From Leptasterias polaris (Eukaryota; Echinodermata; Asteroidea; Forcipulatida; Asteriidae), in contig JAZGTN010000003.1 in the NCBI GenBank assembly GCA_037783415.1, positions 8,036,501 to 8,100,500 of the forward strand: a stretch of DNA of 64,000 nucleotides. Reading direction: 5' to 3'. Positions 33,520 through 44,409 of this stretch are shown piece by piece. Below the pieces are notes generated by a model, which did no database searches, had not been told where the DNA came from, and saw only the letters and a list, made by a program, of their open reading frames with translations. Position numbers and translations under genes: made by a program. The first letter of the stretch is position 1. Each line of letters starts with the position of its first letter.

Positions 33520-36500
33520 GTAAGTATCCAGTATATATGGTATACAAGAACAAAGGAGATGGAGGGAGGAAAGCAGCAAGTTTGTTTGTTTGTTTAGATG
33601 TCTTTCCGTCAGCCAACCCCTCTCTCATACAAACATTGGTTTACGGTCTACTGATTGTGGTTCAGTAACTAGACAACAACACTTATTTAAGTCATTGTGA
33701 AATCAGAGGTTAGCTTGGTAGGATTCGAACCCACAACCTTGTGGTTGCAAGTCCTGCTGTCTAGCCACTACACCAAGGTGACACTTTGTAACAGAAACAA
33801 ACAAACAAACAAACAAACGAACAATTTGTTTTTTCTGGGGACAATTTCACAAAGCAATTGGATTCATCTTCAAGATGAGTTGTCAGTGTTGTCATATAAA
33901 TTTGCAATGTGACATAACACTTTGCTTAGCAACTAAAGATCAATACATAGTTAAGATCACTGTTATCTCTGTGTGATATTGAGCCCAGGATTATCAGAAG
34001 GTCGTTCCTCTGTAGGCCCAGCTTCCTTCCTCCATGGTAGGCCTAAGTTAGCTGACTGCTTAAAGGAAAGCATTGTTAACTTCTGATTGTAGGTAGCACG
34101 GTCAGATAAAAATAGTATGATACAAACATTTGTAAAGTGCCATCAATCTATGACCAAACATATTCTGAGGCGCTGGGAAAAAAAAATTAAGCAAAGCATT
34201 TTGAACAAGTTACTTTAATTATCAAAGTATGCAGGGGAAGTTATTAACCCTCCTACTGTTCGCAACATTTTCAAGTGAGTTGACCAACCATTTCATTCAT
34301 TCATTCATTAAAGGTTTATTAAAAAATCACATGGCAACCAAAGGCTGAATTGAGTGATACAGGGGAACATTCCACATACAATGTAAAAACTTTAAAACAA
34401 AACAATTATTAAAAAGAAACATTCTATAAATTACATGTGCAATGGGGAATTGCACACATACACAAATATTTATATACATCATAATACGTTATTGAAAATT
34501 TACAATAACAAAATTACCTGAGGGGGGAACCAATACAAAGTTGCTAAGAAGAAAAGAGTTATGATTCGGCATTGATCAATTTTACATAAAAAGGAATAGG
34601 GCTGTTGAGGTATCTCTTCGTTAGCCATTTAGGGGTCGTAAGTTTACTTGAGTTCCTCAGAACCCGGTTGTGTTGTTCCTCTCTGGTTGGTGGAAGCCAT
34701 TGACGGAATTTCTCTGATTTCAAGAGTGAATTGGCAAATGTGTGGCATAACTTGTCTCTACGAGACTGGAGGGTTGGTATATTGCACTTTTCTAGAGCGT
34801 CTTGATAGCTGGAATGGTTTTTACCTAGAATAATCTTAAATGCACGTTTTTGGATTCTCTCTAACGAGACAGACTGCTTATCATTGAGACCCGGGTGCCA
34901 GACAGGTGCTGCATATTCTGCTAGCGGGCGTATGTACCCGACATAAACTGTGACAAGGTCCTCCTCCGAAAGACCAAACTTTTTTAGCACTTTCAACATG
35001 TAAAGTCGTCCATTGGGTCGTTTCAACATGTCGTTCACTTGAAAATCCCATTTTAGGTCAGAACTGATGTGTACACCCAGGATTTTGACACAGTCTGTCT
35101 CGCGGAGAGGTTCATTACACAAGGATAATGGTTCCATATGAGGTTTAGATTTCATGAAGGAAACATTCATAACCATGCACTTTGTAGGATTTAACTGCAT
35201 GTGATTATTGTTTGTCCACCTTTCGAGTTCAATTAGTTCCTGTTGCATATTGGTATTAGCATTATCCTTGTTTGTCCTTTCAATAAGGGTCATGTCATCC
35301 ACATATTTCAATGTGACTATGTTGTTAGAGATGGCTACATCATTACTCATGCCCAAGAAACCTATGGGACCAAATTTTGTTCCCTGTGGGACCCCTGCTT
35401 TCAGAAGTTTAGAGTCTGAGAGCGTACCTCTATATTTGACACTTTGTACCCGGTTTGTTAAAAAGCTGCAAAGCCAGGGGATTAGGCAAGATGTTGCTCC
35501 CATTAACAGTAGTTTGTTTATGACTATGTTGTGATCAACTCGATCAAATGCTTTGCTGTAATCGGTGATCACAACAGTAGATACACTTCCTGACTTTTCA
35601 GCATGCTTGCACAAGGTATCTACCAAGTGAACGAGATAGTGGTTAGTAGACCTGCCGGGGCGGTTTCCATATTGATTTGAGTCCAGGTTGAGTTCAATGT
35701 CATCGAATAACCACCTCACGATGTAACCTTCAGCAAGCTTGGCGAAATGGTCTGTCAATGAGACCGGGCGCAACTTTTGCCAAGTTGCCGGTTTCGTCTT
35801 GGGCAGAGGAATTACTGTGGCGCGTTTCCATTGATCTGGTACAGAGCCCTGCTGGTACGAAGCATTAAGTCTTGCTGGCACACTATCTGGACCCCCTGCT
35901 TTATTTGGTTTCACTTTCTGAAGATCTCTGTAAACTTCCCACGGATGCAATGTAGGGCATGGAGCTGGTGCAGGTAAATATGCAGGCAGATTTGTTGTGT
36001 ATTTGTTGTGTATGGTGGCACAACTGTGCACAGAACTAACTGTGTACTGTGTACATGCATTCCCTCATGGTATCATATTGCAAGGCTGGCATACATGTAG
36101 CTTATCTATCATTCAAAACCACAGTGAATGGTATTGAATGGTCAGACAGCAAGAGGGTTAAAGAGCACATTAAAGTGTGATTTGCAAATTGCACCTTTAA
36201 AAAACAAGTGATTCTGTAGCTCAGATAGGCCCACATAATGGAAATAAGTTCCATAGTTTGGGAGCAGATACTGAACAGGCAAGATTGCCAGAACGAGTCT
36301 GTTTGTAGATCGAAGATTGCGACTTGGAGTTAGGCCCTATAGGGTGAGAGAAGTTCCTGGATGTACAGTGGTGCCTTGTTATTCATGGCTTCCCCATGGG
36401 AGCAATATAATTTGGAAATCAATTCGTTAACGGACTGGAAGCCAGATGTGTCCCTTTTAAAAACACTCAAATAATAAACCACAAGGGGCACCCCCCGAAC

Positions 36501-39500
36501 AAAGATATTGACAAAATAGGGAGACCGCTAACATAGGGCTAGATAGCTCAGTTGGTAGAGCGCCGGCACGTTAAACCGGAGGTCGTTGGTTCAAATCCCG
36601 CTCTAGTCAATTTATCTTTGTTCAACCCAAAATCTTTTAAAAACACTGATGGGTGATTAAGGTGGAGTCCTTGGAGGAGGAGTCTAGCAGAGGGATTGAA
36701 CCCCGGAACTAAAACTCATACACTCATGAGCTCGATTGCATTGTAATCCTGTAGGATTCAAGGCCTATAGAGGAGTTTGCTGTTAGTCACATTGCAAATT
36801 GCATCAGAGTGGATCATGAACTGGACAACATGAATGTACTCAAGAACCTTCTGTGTCAAGATGAACAATGTAAGTTTTTTTAAATGAAAAAATTAAGTTA
36901 GTGGCCTGACGTTTCGACCCTAGCAGAGTCTTTCTCGAAGGCTAAATGACAACACAACACACAACACACAACATACATGCATACAGGAGTAACACGAGCA
37001 TGCAAGTGGAAATACATGAATAGAGAGAGTGGAGAGAGAAGCAGAAAGCATTCAGAAAAAAAGAATATGATTATTTATTTCATCAACTGAAGTGTCAATT
37101 TTATGCTAAAGGCAGGGTTTTTGGTCTGGTAATTTTTTAAAGACCAGTATCCTCACCTGGTGTATTCGAACATATGCATAAAATAACGAACGTTTGAAAA
37201 TTTGGACTCAATTTGTCATCAAAGTTACAAGAAAATAATGAAAGAAACAAGATCCTTGTTGCATAGAATTAATTGCGTTCAGATGCCTGAGAAAGTCTTC
37301 AAGCCTGAAAACTTCCTCAGATTCAAATTTGTGTGTGAAAAACTACCACTTTCTCTAAAACAACATTACTTATCAACAGCTCTTTAGTGCTCCTTACCAT
37401 GTAAGTTTTTATCGCCATTAACTTGTGGAGTATTAACGAAAAATATACACTGTATCCCAGTAAAAATGTATGCAAAAATGAGAGATTCAAAAGAAAACTT
37501 TTCCAATCAAGGATCACTGACCAGAAATATGTACATTTTCTGTTAAATTAACTGCTTTCAACATGGTTACTGTCTTTTGCTTTTAGTGTTATTTAAATAC
37601 TCCCATTTTTACAGTAAACTGTACCTTATACTCCTCAAAACGCACCTTTTTAAACACCCAACTGGAAAGTAATCAAAATAATTTTTTAGGTTTATATAAA
37701 GAATTTATATGTTTATATAAAGAATTTATTAAAAAAAAATCTTTCTTAAAGGCACTGTACACGTTTGGTAGTTACTCAAAACAAATATTAGCTTAAAAAC
37801 TTACTTGGTAACGAGCAACGGAGAGCTGTTGATAGTATAAATCATTGTGAGAAACGACTCCCTCTGAAATAACCTAGTTTTTGAGAAAGAGGTAATTTCT
37901 CACTAAAATAATAAAAGACTTCTGGCCAGAAGCCTTTTATTCCTATCTGAAAGCACACTAATTTGTACAACAAGGGTGTTTTTTCTTTCATCATTTTCTT
38001 GCAACTTCGATGACCAATTGAGCCCAAATTTTCACAGGTTTGTTATTTTATGCATATGTTGGGATACACCAAGTGAGAATGCTGGTCTTTGACAATTACC
38101 AAACGTGTTCAGTGCCTTTAACTTTGTGATTGTTATCTTTTTATAAAAATGTCCCCGTGTATTGATTTCTTGTGTTTTTATGCGTTTGAATTCTGGTATT
38201 GTTATTTTTTTGGGGGGTGGGGGTAACCGTTCTTTTAAAAACATGTAAAGCGCTCAAAGGCCTTCGGGCATTGGGAGCTATATTAAGTGTTTTAGTAATA
38301 TTATTATTATTGTTATTATTATTATTGTTCTTATTATTATTGTTATTGTTGCATTACTATTTCAGGTGATGTGCCTGAAGAGATTGCCGGTATCGTTGTT
38401 TTGTATTGCTCCGTGGGTTTCAGGTCATCCATACTGGCAGAAAAACTGCAGAAAGCGATCAAATCTGATCCACCATACAAGGGTAAGTCCTGTAAAGTCA
38501 CACATGAAAACAATCATTTTCACATCAGGGGAGAAAACCTTGTACGTGTTTTTGTCATGACGTTGTATCACCTCGGAACGAGGCCCCAAAATGTTTTGTT
38601 TGTCCTCTGCATTGCCTGTCCCTTTTTAGTCCTGCAGAGTTACAGGAAAGACTTTTACCCAACCTGTTCTCTTGTCTGAATTTTTCTTGTCTATACTTTC
38701 CAGTGGGTTTTAATAATGTGTTTGTAGAAATGATTAAAAAAAAAATATATATCTTGACACAATAGGGTTTATGTAAACACCTGTTATACATAGCAAGATA
38801 CTAAGTTTGTGCAATTTTAGTGTTCAGTGCTCCTTAATATTCAATTTTTATATTTGTAGTAATCGTGTCGTGGCCGAGCGGATAAGAGCACTGGATCCAA
38901 GCTCTGGTGTTTCTGTGTGGGTTCGAGTCCCGGTCGTGACACTTGTGTCCTTGAGCAAGACACTTAACTATAATTGCTTCTCATCACCCAGGGGTAAAAT
39001 GGGTACCTGTGAGGGCAGAGATGGTTCTTGTGATTGATTTAGCTTGATGCGCTACATATTTGGCAGCACAGGCTGTATACTCCCAAGGGAGCTGAGATGG
39101 TTTAAGGAATGAAATAAAATGGCCCAGTGACCAGGGGTAATAATGTTGAAGCGCCATGAGCGTCACTGAGTGACGGACCTGAGCGCTATATAAGAAGCCA
39201 CTATTATTATTATTATTATTAACAGCCTTAAAATTTAAAAAGGCGATGAATTATGAGTAGTGAAACTTAACCCTGCTTTTTACACTGTTTTCTTTCTACT
39301 TCTAAAAAAACTGAGAATAAAGTTAAAGGTTTTTTTTTCAAAGGAGATTTTACAATTCCCTCTACAAAACCAAGGTCTTTAGAAAGTATTGGAAGAAAAA
39401 AATGGTTAAAGAAATATATATATATATATATAATGCAAATAGAAGTAATGGCTTCACATTTCAACCCAAGCAGCGTCTCTTCTGGAGTCGGAGAGAAGTC

Positions 39501-39771
39501 TGAAAACGTTTTGTATTTTACTTTATATAGTTAAAAGATATCATTGTACAGATCATTGTACAGAAAGTTTATGTGTGAATTCTAATTTCACTCATTTTTT
39601 ACTTATTGTTAAGATTGGCAAGTGTTCAACTTAGAGGGCAGCATTTTCAAATGGGCCAATGAGAACAGGGCGATTGTGGACCAGCAGGGCAAGCCGACCA
39701 ACTACATTCATCCCTTCAACAGCTTTTGGGGAAGGTTGATCGACAGAGAAAGGTGGAAGTCGATGCCTTGA
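33349..39771 (+). CDS. Rhodanese-domain protein (single domain, 4 exons)
   Basis: Exons 33349-33519, 36755-36869, 38366-38482 and 39614-39771 join with phases 0, 1 and 1. From the ATG at 33367 they give 180 residues. The order of rhodanese landmarks is complete: FPSVKNITTGSLQKLL at the start, LFLIDSRPIEEFAVSHIANC across the first junction, the active-site strand and loop VVLYCSVGFRSSILAEKL with catalytic Cys in a six-residue CSVGFR loop, then NLEGSIFKWANENRAIVDQQ and the C-terminal FWGRLIDRERW. The loop has the size and Arg of sulfurtransferase-active members (CxxGxR). The C-terminal extension after the loop is as in bacterial-type rhodaneses of unknown substrate. A possible start exon lies at 32581. 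Introns carry a LINE, SINEs and MITEs. Confidence 0.8.
33712..33786 (-). repeat. tRNA-like sequence (SINE head), minus strand
   Basis: On the minus strand an A-box-like TGTAGTGGCTAGACAGCAGG, an anticodon-loop-like CTTGCAA (TGC, Ala type) and a B-box TGGGTTCGAATCC are followed by CTACCAAGCT. The T-stem pairs, but the D-arm is poor, so this is more likely a tRNA-derived SINE than a tRNA gene. Confidence 0.45.
34290..36050 (-). mobile_element. 5'-truncated LINE (L2/CR1-like), minus strand
   Basis: The reverse-transcriptase frame (34559-36031) is followed by a ~250-bp 3' UTR that ends at a short (AATG)n repeat near 34290-34312. Microsatellite-like 3' ends rather than poly(A) are typical of L2 and CR1 type LINEs. 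No endonuclease domain remains, so it is a 5'-truncated copy. It lies antisense in an intron of the rhodanese gene. Confidence 0.8.
34559..36031 (-). CDS. Reverse transcriptase of a non-LTR retrotransposon
   Basis: 490 open residues without a stop. RT motifs are in order: IPLPKTKPATWQKLRPVSLT near residue 74, NQYGNRPGRST near 119, TDYSKAFDRVDH with the first catalytic Asp near 157, AGVPQGTKFGP near 212, and YVDD (usual YADD) at 243-246, then thumb and C-terminal parts (KILGVHISSDLKW, YIRPLAEYAAPVWHPGL, LERIQKRAFKIILG). Between GGPDSVPARL and NASYQQGSVPDQW about 20-25 residues of the usual fingers region seem to be missing in frame, so the copy is probably inactive although it is open. Confidence 0.85.
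   Translation of the reverse strand: MHSCATIHNKYTTNLPAYLPAPAPCPTLHPWEVYRDLQKVKPNKAGGPDSVPARLNASYQQGSVPDQWKRATVIPLPKTKPATWQKLRPVSLTDHFAKLAEGYIVRWLFDDIELNLDSNQYGNRPGRSTNHYLVHLVDTLCKHAEKSGSVSTVVITDYSKAFDRVDHNIVINKLLLMGATSCLIPWLCSFLTNRVQSVKYRGTLSDSKLLKAGVPQGTKFGPIGFLGMSNDVAISNNIVTLKYVDDMTLIERTNKDNANTNMQQELIELERWTNNNHMQLNPTKCMVMNVSFMKSKPHMEPLSLCNEPLRETDCVKILGVHISSDLKWDFQVNDMLKRPNGRLYMLKVLKKFGLSEEDLVTVYVGYIRPLAEYAAPVWHPGLNDKQSVSLERIQKRAFKIILGKNHSSYQDALEKCNIPTLQSRRDKLCHTFANSLLKSEKFRQWLPPTREEQHNRVLRNSSKLTTPKWLTKRYLNSPIPFYVKLINAES
36503..36640 (+). repeat. SINE-A copy 4
   Basis: AAAGATATTGACAAAATAGG, GGCTAGATAGCTCAGTTGGT, a loop with ACGTTAAA, GGTTCAAATCCCGC and TTATCTTTGTTCAACCC. Just upstream (about 36475) lies AATAAACCACAAGGGGC, the inverse of the 3' tail motif of other copies. 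It lies 115 bp before an exon of the rhodanese gene. Confidence 0.85.
36755..36869 (+). CDS. Rhodanese gene, exon with DSRPIEEFAVSHI
   Basis: Acceptor CCTGTAG and donor AAT/GTAAGT. It encodes DSRPIEEFAVSHIANCIRVD and ends in phase 1. D-x-R followed by EEFAVSHI is the CH2A-type motif of rhodaneses. Confidence 0.8.
37120..37440 (+). mobile_element. Degenerate TTAA-MITE of the AAAGGCACTG family
   Basis: TGGTAATTTTTTAAAGACCA, CATATGCATAAAATAACGAA and ATCAAAGTTACAAGAAAATA match the copy at 58913-59280 in order, but the outer ends are lost. Confidence 0.6.
37750..38117 (-). mobile_element. TTAA-flanked MITE (AGGCACTG ends)
   Basis: TTAA at 37746-37749 and 38118-38121. Ends AGGCACTGTACACGTTTGGT and, inverted, AGGCACTGAACACGTTTGGT. 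A central palindrome AGACTTCTGGCCAGAAGCCT lies near 37917. It is inverted relative to the copy at 58913. Confidence 0.85.
38235..38352 (+). repeat. SINE-B 3' end with (TTATTA)n
   Basis: ACATGTAAAGCGCTCAAAGG, CTTCGGGCATTGGGAGC and a long ATT-type microsatellite match the 3' end of the SINE-B copies. It ends 13 bp before the active-site exon of the rhodanese gene, so the repeat forms part of the branch region. Confidence 0.7.
38366..38482 (+). CDS. Rhodanese gene, active-site exon
   Basis: Acceptor CTATTTCAG and donor AAGG/GTAAGT. It encodes DVPEEIAGIVVLYCSVGFRS and SILAEKLQKAIKSDPPYK. The Cys of CSVGFR is the expected persulfide-forming residue. Confidence 0.85.
38866..39215 (+). repeat. SINE-B copy (tRNA-Ser/Leu-like head)
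   Basis: GTCGTGGCCGAGCGGATAAG (A-box), TGGGTTCGAGTCCCGGTCGT (B-box), CTTGTGTCCTTGAGCAAGAC, CCCAGGGGTAAAATGGGTAC, GAGCGCTATATAAGAAGCC and (TTA)n. The head resembles class II tRNA genes, and the body and tail recur at 12003 and 40150. Confidence 0.9.
39614..39771 (+). CDS. Rhodanese gene, last exon
   Basis: Acceptor TTGTTAAG. It encodes WQVFNLEGSIFKWANENRAI, then VDQQGKPTNYIHPFNSFWGR and LIDRERWKSMP, with stop TGA at 39769-39771. Confidence 0.85.
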
Positions 39772-40149
39772 CACCAATAGGAGAATAATTGGTCAGGAAG
39801 AAACAAAACAGTTGTGTAACTAAGGGGGGGGGGGGGGGTGGCATGTGCCCACCAATTGATATCAATGCCGCCCCCCCCCCCCCCCCCCAATCCAATTTAA
39901 AATCTTGACTTTTGAGATTAAAAATGACCAGAGTAAAATGTTACATTTTATAAGATTTAATGTGATGATTTCAATTTTTTTACAACCATTTTTCCCATTA
40001 ACACACAGACAAATGAGACAAAGTATTTGGTTTTACACTCACATCAGACTGTCTTAGAAAAATAGTAAATGGGATATCAGGAGTGCTGAAAAGGGGATTT
40101 AAGCACTGGGAAGAATTGGGAATATCTTTATATATAATGTTAAGAAATA

Positions 40150-40465
40150 GAGTGTCATGGCCGAGTGGTTAAGAGCATCGGATTCAAGTTCTGGTGGTTT
40201 AATCATCAGGGTGTGGGTTCGAGTCCCGGTCATGACGCTTGTGTCCTTGAGCAAGACACTTTGCTATAATTGCTTCTCTTCACCCAGGGGTATAAATGGG
40301 TACCTGCATTGGGTAGAGGTTGATATTGTGTTTGAAAAAGCCTTCGGAGCGCCATCACGGCAGCCCGGGCTGTATACTCCCCAGGGAGCTGAGAAAGATT
40401 AAAGGAATGTTATTGGCGCATTGGTGTGTTATAGTGAAATGCGCTAATAGAGGTATATTATTATT
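40150..40465 (+). repeat. SINE-B copy
   Basis: GTGTCATGGCCGAGTGGTTA, GGGTTCGAGTCCCGGTCATG, CTTGTGTCCTTGAGCAAGAC, CCCAGGGGTATAAATGGGTA, GCGCTAATAGAGGTATATTA and (TTA)n. Its tail runs directly into an inverted LINE 3' end. Confidence 0.9.
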
Positions 40466-40745
40466 ATTATTATTATTTCATTTCATCACAGCCTACAAAA
40501 GAAAGATCACATTTTCTTTTGTGCCGGTAACTCCTTGAGTCGGGCTACGTCCCGTAGCCTTAGATCTCAAGGGTCTTTCTCAGGATTCTCGCTGTTCCCA
40601 AAAGTGCTGCCTTCTGTAACAGATCTACCCTCACAGTTGTACCTATTTCATCTAGATGTTTCCCGAGTGCTTTCGGAATGGTGCCAAGTGCTCCAACCAC
40701 CACAGGGACTACTTTCACTTTCATCTGCCAAATCTTACGAATTAT
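40466..40745 (-). pseudogene. LINE 3' end with last 59 codons of its ORF
   Basis: On the minus strand 40739-40560 reads RKIWQMKVKVVPVVVGALGT, IPKALGKHLDEIGTTVRVDL and LQKAALLGTARILRKTLEI then stop. This C-terminus (VVxGALGTxPK, TARILRKxLE) is one I recognise from LINE-type retrotransposon proteins of marine invertebrates. The 3' UTR ends in (AAT)n. Confidence 0.65.
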
Positions 40746-40803
40746 CAGACAGATAATCAGAAAATCAGAAATTAATTATCAGAAATCTTACAGATTATTA
40801 TTA

Positions 40804-41007
40804 TTATTATTATTTCATTTCATCACAGCCTACAAAAGAAAGATCACATTTTCTTTTGTGCCGGTAACTCCTTGAGTCGGGCTACGTCCCGTAGCCTTAG
40901 ATCTCAAGGGTCTTTCTCAGGATTCTCGCTGTTCCCAAAAGTGCTGCCTTCTGTAACAGATCTACCCTCACAGTTGTACCTATTTCATCTAGATGTTTCC
41001 CCAGTGC
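40804..41007 (-). pseudogene. Second copy of the LINE 3' end
   Basis: About 200 bp nearly identical to 40466-40667, again bordered by (TTA)n. The frame is cut at GKHLDEIG, before VVVGALGT. The two copies lie in the same orientation about 340 bp apart, so they are a local duplication or two insertions. Confidence 0.7.
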
Positions 41008-41196
41008 TTATTTAAAAAGATTAAGTTTAAGCTTTAGTTAAATCAGTAACATTTGGAAACAATTCTACCTCTACAAATCTGAAAAGTATTTTGTTGTTTT
41101 GTTGTAAATATAATTAAAAACTGTCCATTGGAGATGCCATGAGAGGATTGTGGTTGTTGTGTGATTAGATTGAGTTTGGAAAAATTTGCATTTTCA

Positions 41197-41880
41197 ATAA
41201 TTCGTCGGCGTTTTCACGAAGTGGCGAATCCGTGCATTTTGTTTTTTTGCATTTTAAAAAATGTATTTGGTGTCCTTAACAATTCTGCAAAGTTTTAAGT
41301 CTTAAAAGCGTATACATTTTTAAATACGCTTATTGCATAAACGGCGAATCAGTCAACTTTACGGATTTGCGTTTTCACGAACCGGCGAATAACCTTTTCC
41401 CCAGGGTTAATTTGTAATGCTACCGCTTAACGCGCTTGTCAACGTCGTCACCGGCGAATCCGCGCCCTGTGTGTGGCGAATCCGGTGTTTACAGCATTTT
41501 GCGTTTTCACGAACCGGCGAATCAGACCACTCCCCTGCGGGTTTTCACGAACCGGCGAATCCGCGCCCTGTGTGTGGTGAATACGCGCTCTGTGTGTGGC
41601 GAATCCGGGGTGCTCGTTAATTTGCGTTTTCACGAACCGGCGAATAAGTTTTGAACCAAACAGCATTCTAACAAAGCATCACAATAAAGAAATAAGTATT
41701 TATTCATGTTATTTAACTTATACACTACCGTATCACTAACAAATATTAAACACTTTCATTTAAAAGACCGGCGAAAACACATTTTTAAAATGTGATCAAC
41801 TTCAAAAGCGTTTTTCTCAAAACGCTGTTTTTCAGCTGCGTGGGCGGATTCGCCGGTTCGTGAAAACGCCGACGAATTAT
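41197..41880. mobile_element. Inverted-repeat element with repeated CACGAACCGGCGAAT motif
   Basis: ATAATTCGTCGGCGTTTTCA opens the left end and is repeated inverted at the right end. The motif TTTTCACGAACCGGCGAAT occurs at about 41216 (variant), 41373, 41504, 41541 and 41628, and inverted at 41846. CGCGCCCTGTGTGTGGCGAA is repeated in between. No frame of note. The target duplication is not clear. Confidence 0.75.
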
Positions 41881-43175
41881 GTTAGTCTGTCGCTTACAGT
41901 CTTATAAAACAAAAAGTCAAACAGATCAAATAAAGCAAAATCCGAAGGTACTTTCTCTCAAATTGCCATTGATGGATTTGTTGATGTTAATGCTGTTCAA
42001 TCATTTATTTAAAGATGAACAAAATAAAATTTATTTTTCTATAAAAAAATTGCAATGAGTGAGATTGAACTATTTCTTGTTGAGAATTGCACTTTTCCTG
42101 TTCCCCCACCAAAACATTACCACTTCTTATTATATTGAATAATGAGGCGAACAATGGCGTTACAAAACAGTAAGGCTCGTCCGAATACGGCAGATACAGC
42201 TATGGCTAGATTTCCTCATCGTCATGCGTCGAAGTACATTATGACATTATTAGCGAACGTTTTAGCTACACTGCTGTAGCTATACGGCCTTAGGGATGAT
42301 TTGTAGTCTGAGATCGCGGTTATTTCTCTCCATCAGCCACACAAAACTGCTCGCAGATTGGCTATATCACACTATAACTTGCGATGGTCAATGTCAGGAA
42401 TAATTCACAAGAGGGCGCTATCTCAGGCTATGCTGTTTAGAGCTTCCTATGGAAAGCGATAAATGCAAAGCAAAAACAAATGGCCACAGTATGTAACAAT
42501 GTTACACAAATATTTTAAAATAGTGTTAAATTTGATGGAAACGAACTGCAATACAAAGGTTTGTAGTTTGTGTTTCATCGCAGTCTACCTGCACCAAACC
42601 TTCGAATTACTAGGCGTTAACAGTTAAAAATAATTGGTCCCATGACGTAGAACACTAAGGACAAGGTCGGTTGTTTTTTCATTAAGATACTTTGATTGTA
42701 TATATGGGCTATATAAACAAACAGCTCTTGTTTTTGTTTTGTTTATTTATTTAAAAGTAGGCTACTGTTGTTTTATTTTAACAACAGGGTAATAAATTAA
42801 AGATGGGCTGTTTGGTTGGTTGTCGTCATGCGAGACTGAAATTAGAGTAATTAAAAAGGCTGTCAGAGAATTAATTATACTGTTTAATTAGAGTAGAGAC
42901 AAAAGCCTTTGTTATTTTTCCGGGGAATATGCCATTGTTATAATAGAACAATAATTAGCTTACAAAAATAAAAAAATAAAACAACAGTAGTAATAAGAAC
43001 ACCGAAAATCTTTATACAAATAAAAATCTTTGCATCAGATGAAGTAGTTAATGCTACTGTAGCGGACGACGGACAATCATTTCCATGTACCGGACCGAGT
43101 ACCGTGATTATTTATTTCACAAAGACGACTATAAACTGATATTGTCAAGTTCTTAGTTCAAGGAAGACCCCTTAA

Positions 43176-43548
43176 AGGGTCTGTATATACGTTTGGTAAC
43201 GACTATGAAAATTAATGGCAATAAAAATTTACTTGGTAGGCCTAAGAGTACAGCAGCTTTGGGTAGTATAATGAATTTTGAGAAACTTTTAACTTCGAAG
43301 TACTACGGTTATGGAAAAATATATCACTTTTTATTCCCTCAAATTTGAATCTGAGAAGCATTATGGCCATAATGCTTCTCAGATTGTGTATTCTTATGGG
43401 GAATATTTTTCCTGCGTGGAAATATATCAAAAACGCGACCACCTTTTGAAGTGAAATTTTCACAGGCTAGTTTTATTGTATAGGCCTATACTTACATTTA
43501 TATAGGATTAACATATTCAGTAGGCCAATTACCACGTATACAGCAACT
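43176..43548 (+). mobile_element. TTAA-flanked MITE with central palindrome
   Basis: TTAA at 43172-43175 and 43549-43552. Ends AGGGTCTGTATATACGTTTG and, inverted, AGTTGCTGTATACGTGGTAA. The centre GAGAAGCATTATGGCCATAA then TGCTTCTC is a perfect palindrome near 43352-43379. Confidence 0.75.
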
Positions 43549-43746
43549 TTAAGTCGTCTTGGCAAATAAGGTAGGTCTTCCCTACGAGACTTGTTCAACT
43601 TGGTGGGATACAAATATTTATCTCGTTTTGTGGCAAAAAGTATTTTTCTGGTATGGGATTCTTATCTTCAAAAGGAAAAGTATATTCTGATTTGGGAAGT
43701 ATTTTCTAAATCGGGGGACTCTTTTGTATCTCCAATCGAAGTAATA

Positions 43747-44330
43747 GAGAGGTTTCGCAAGGCTACGGATACGGATACGTCGACACTTTGTGTGTTCACG
43801 TGACGCGTAACCGTGGCTTCCGTGTTTTGCGTGCGCGTTGACAACGGATACGGGAGCTCATACACGTACGTTAAAAACGGATACCGTTTTGCTGATTTTA
43901 GTTGTATTTTTGCCCTAAATTACAAACATTTCCCCCGGTATTGCTTTTAAAGATGTCATTCGTGACATAGATAGAAATGTGTTCATCATTTCTAAGCAAA
44001 ATATTGGGAAAATGCAGTACAAACAGTCGTCTCTATTTCGACATGCTTGCCGGAAACTTTCTTTACACGCGTTTAACGTGGGGGTCCGAAAACGATCAGT
44101 TAAACAAAAATACTATTCAATCAAATTCTCCAATGTAACAAGAACATACACAAAATGTTTTTGGATTTGTTTTGCTCGCAAAACATATGCCAATGTGTGT
44201 CTATACTTTGGCCCAGGCCTGACACATAACTCTATGATTGCGAAACAAAATCTGACGCGCATCTAACGTGAACGGATACGGATATCGTATCTGTATCTGT
44301 ATCCGTATCCGTACGCTTGCGAAACCTCTC
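43747..44330. mobile_element. DNA transposon with GAGAGGTTTCGCAAG ends
   Basis: Ends GAGAGGTTTCGCAAG followed by GCTACGGATACGGATACG on the left and, inverted, GAGAGGTTTCGCAAG then CGTACGGATACGGATAC on the right. TAATA at 43742-43746 recurs at 44331-44335, so the duplication is TA or TAATA. The right end has extra GGATAC units. A 95-codon frame inside (43979-44266) has no family features. Confidence 0.85.
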
Positions 44331-44409
44331 TAATATTAATATCGTAACTACTAGACTGCTCTGAGAGTGTCTGTATACGACAGGCCAGTTCGAATCGTTC
44401 ACAGGGGAT

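Larger units (their letters stand above)
33520..36754. other. Intron of rhodanese gene, carrying a LINE and SINEs
   Basis: 3.2 kb. It contains the tRNA-like piece at 33712-33786, the antisense LINE at about 34290-36050 and SINE-A at 36503-36640. (AACA)n and (TTCA)n microsatellites are present. No other host coding segment was seen. Confidence 0.5.

Noticed and set aside
38871..38945. Functional tRNA-Ser or tRNA-Leu gene
   Set aside because: A and B boxes are good, but the sequence continues into a SINE body shared with 12003 and 40150 and ends in (TTA)n.
43979..44266. 95-codon frame inside the GAGAGG-ended transposon
   Set aside because: No transposase motif (no DDE/D pattern, no zinc finger); likely chance in a non-autonomous element.
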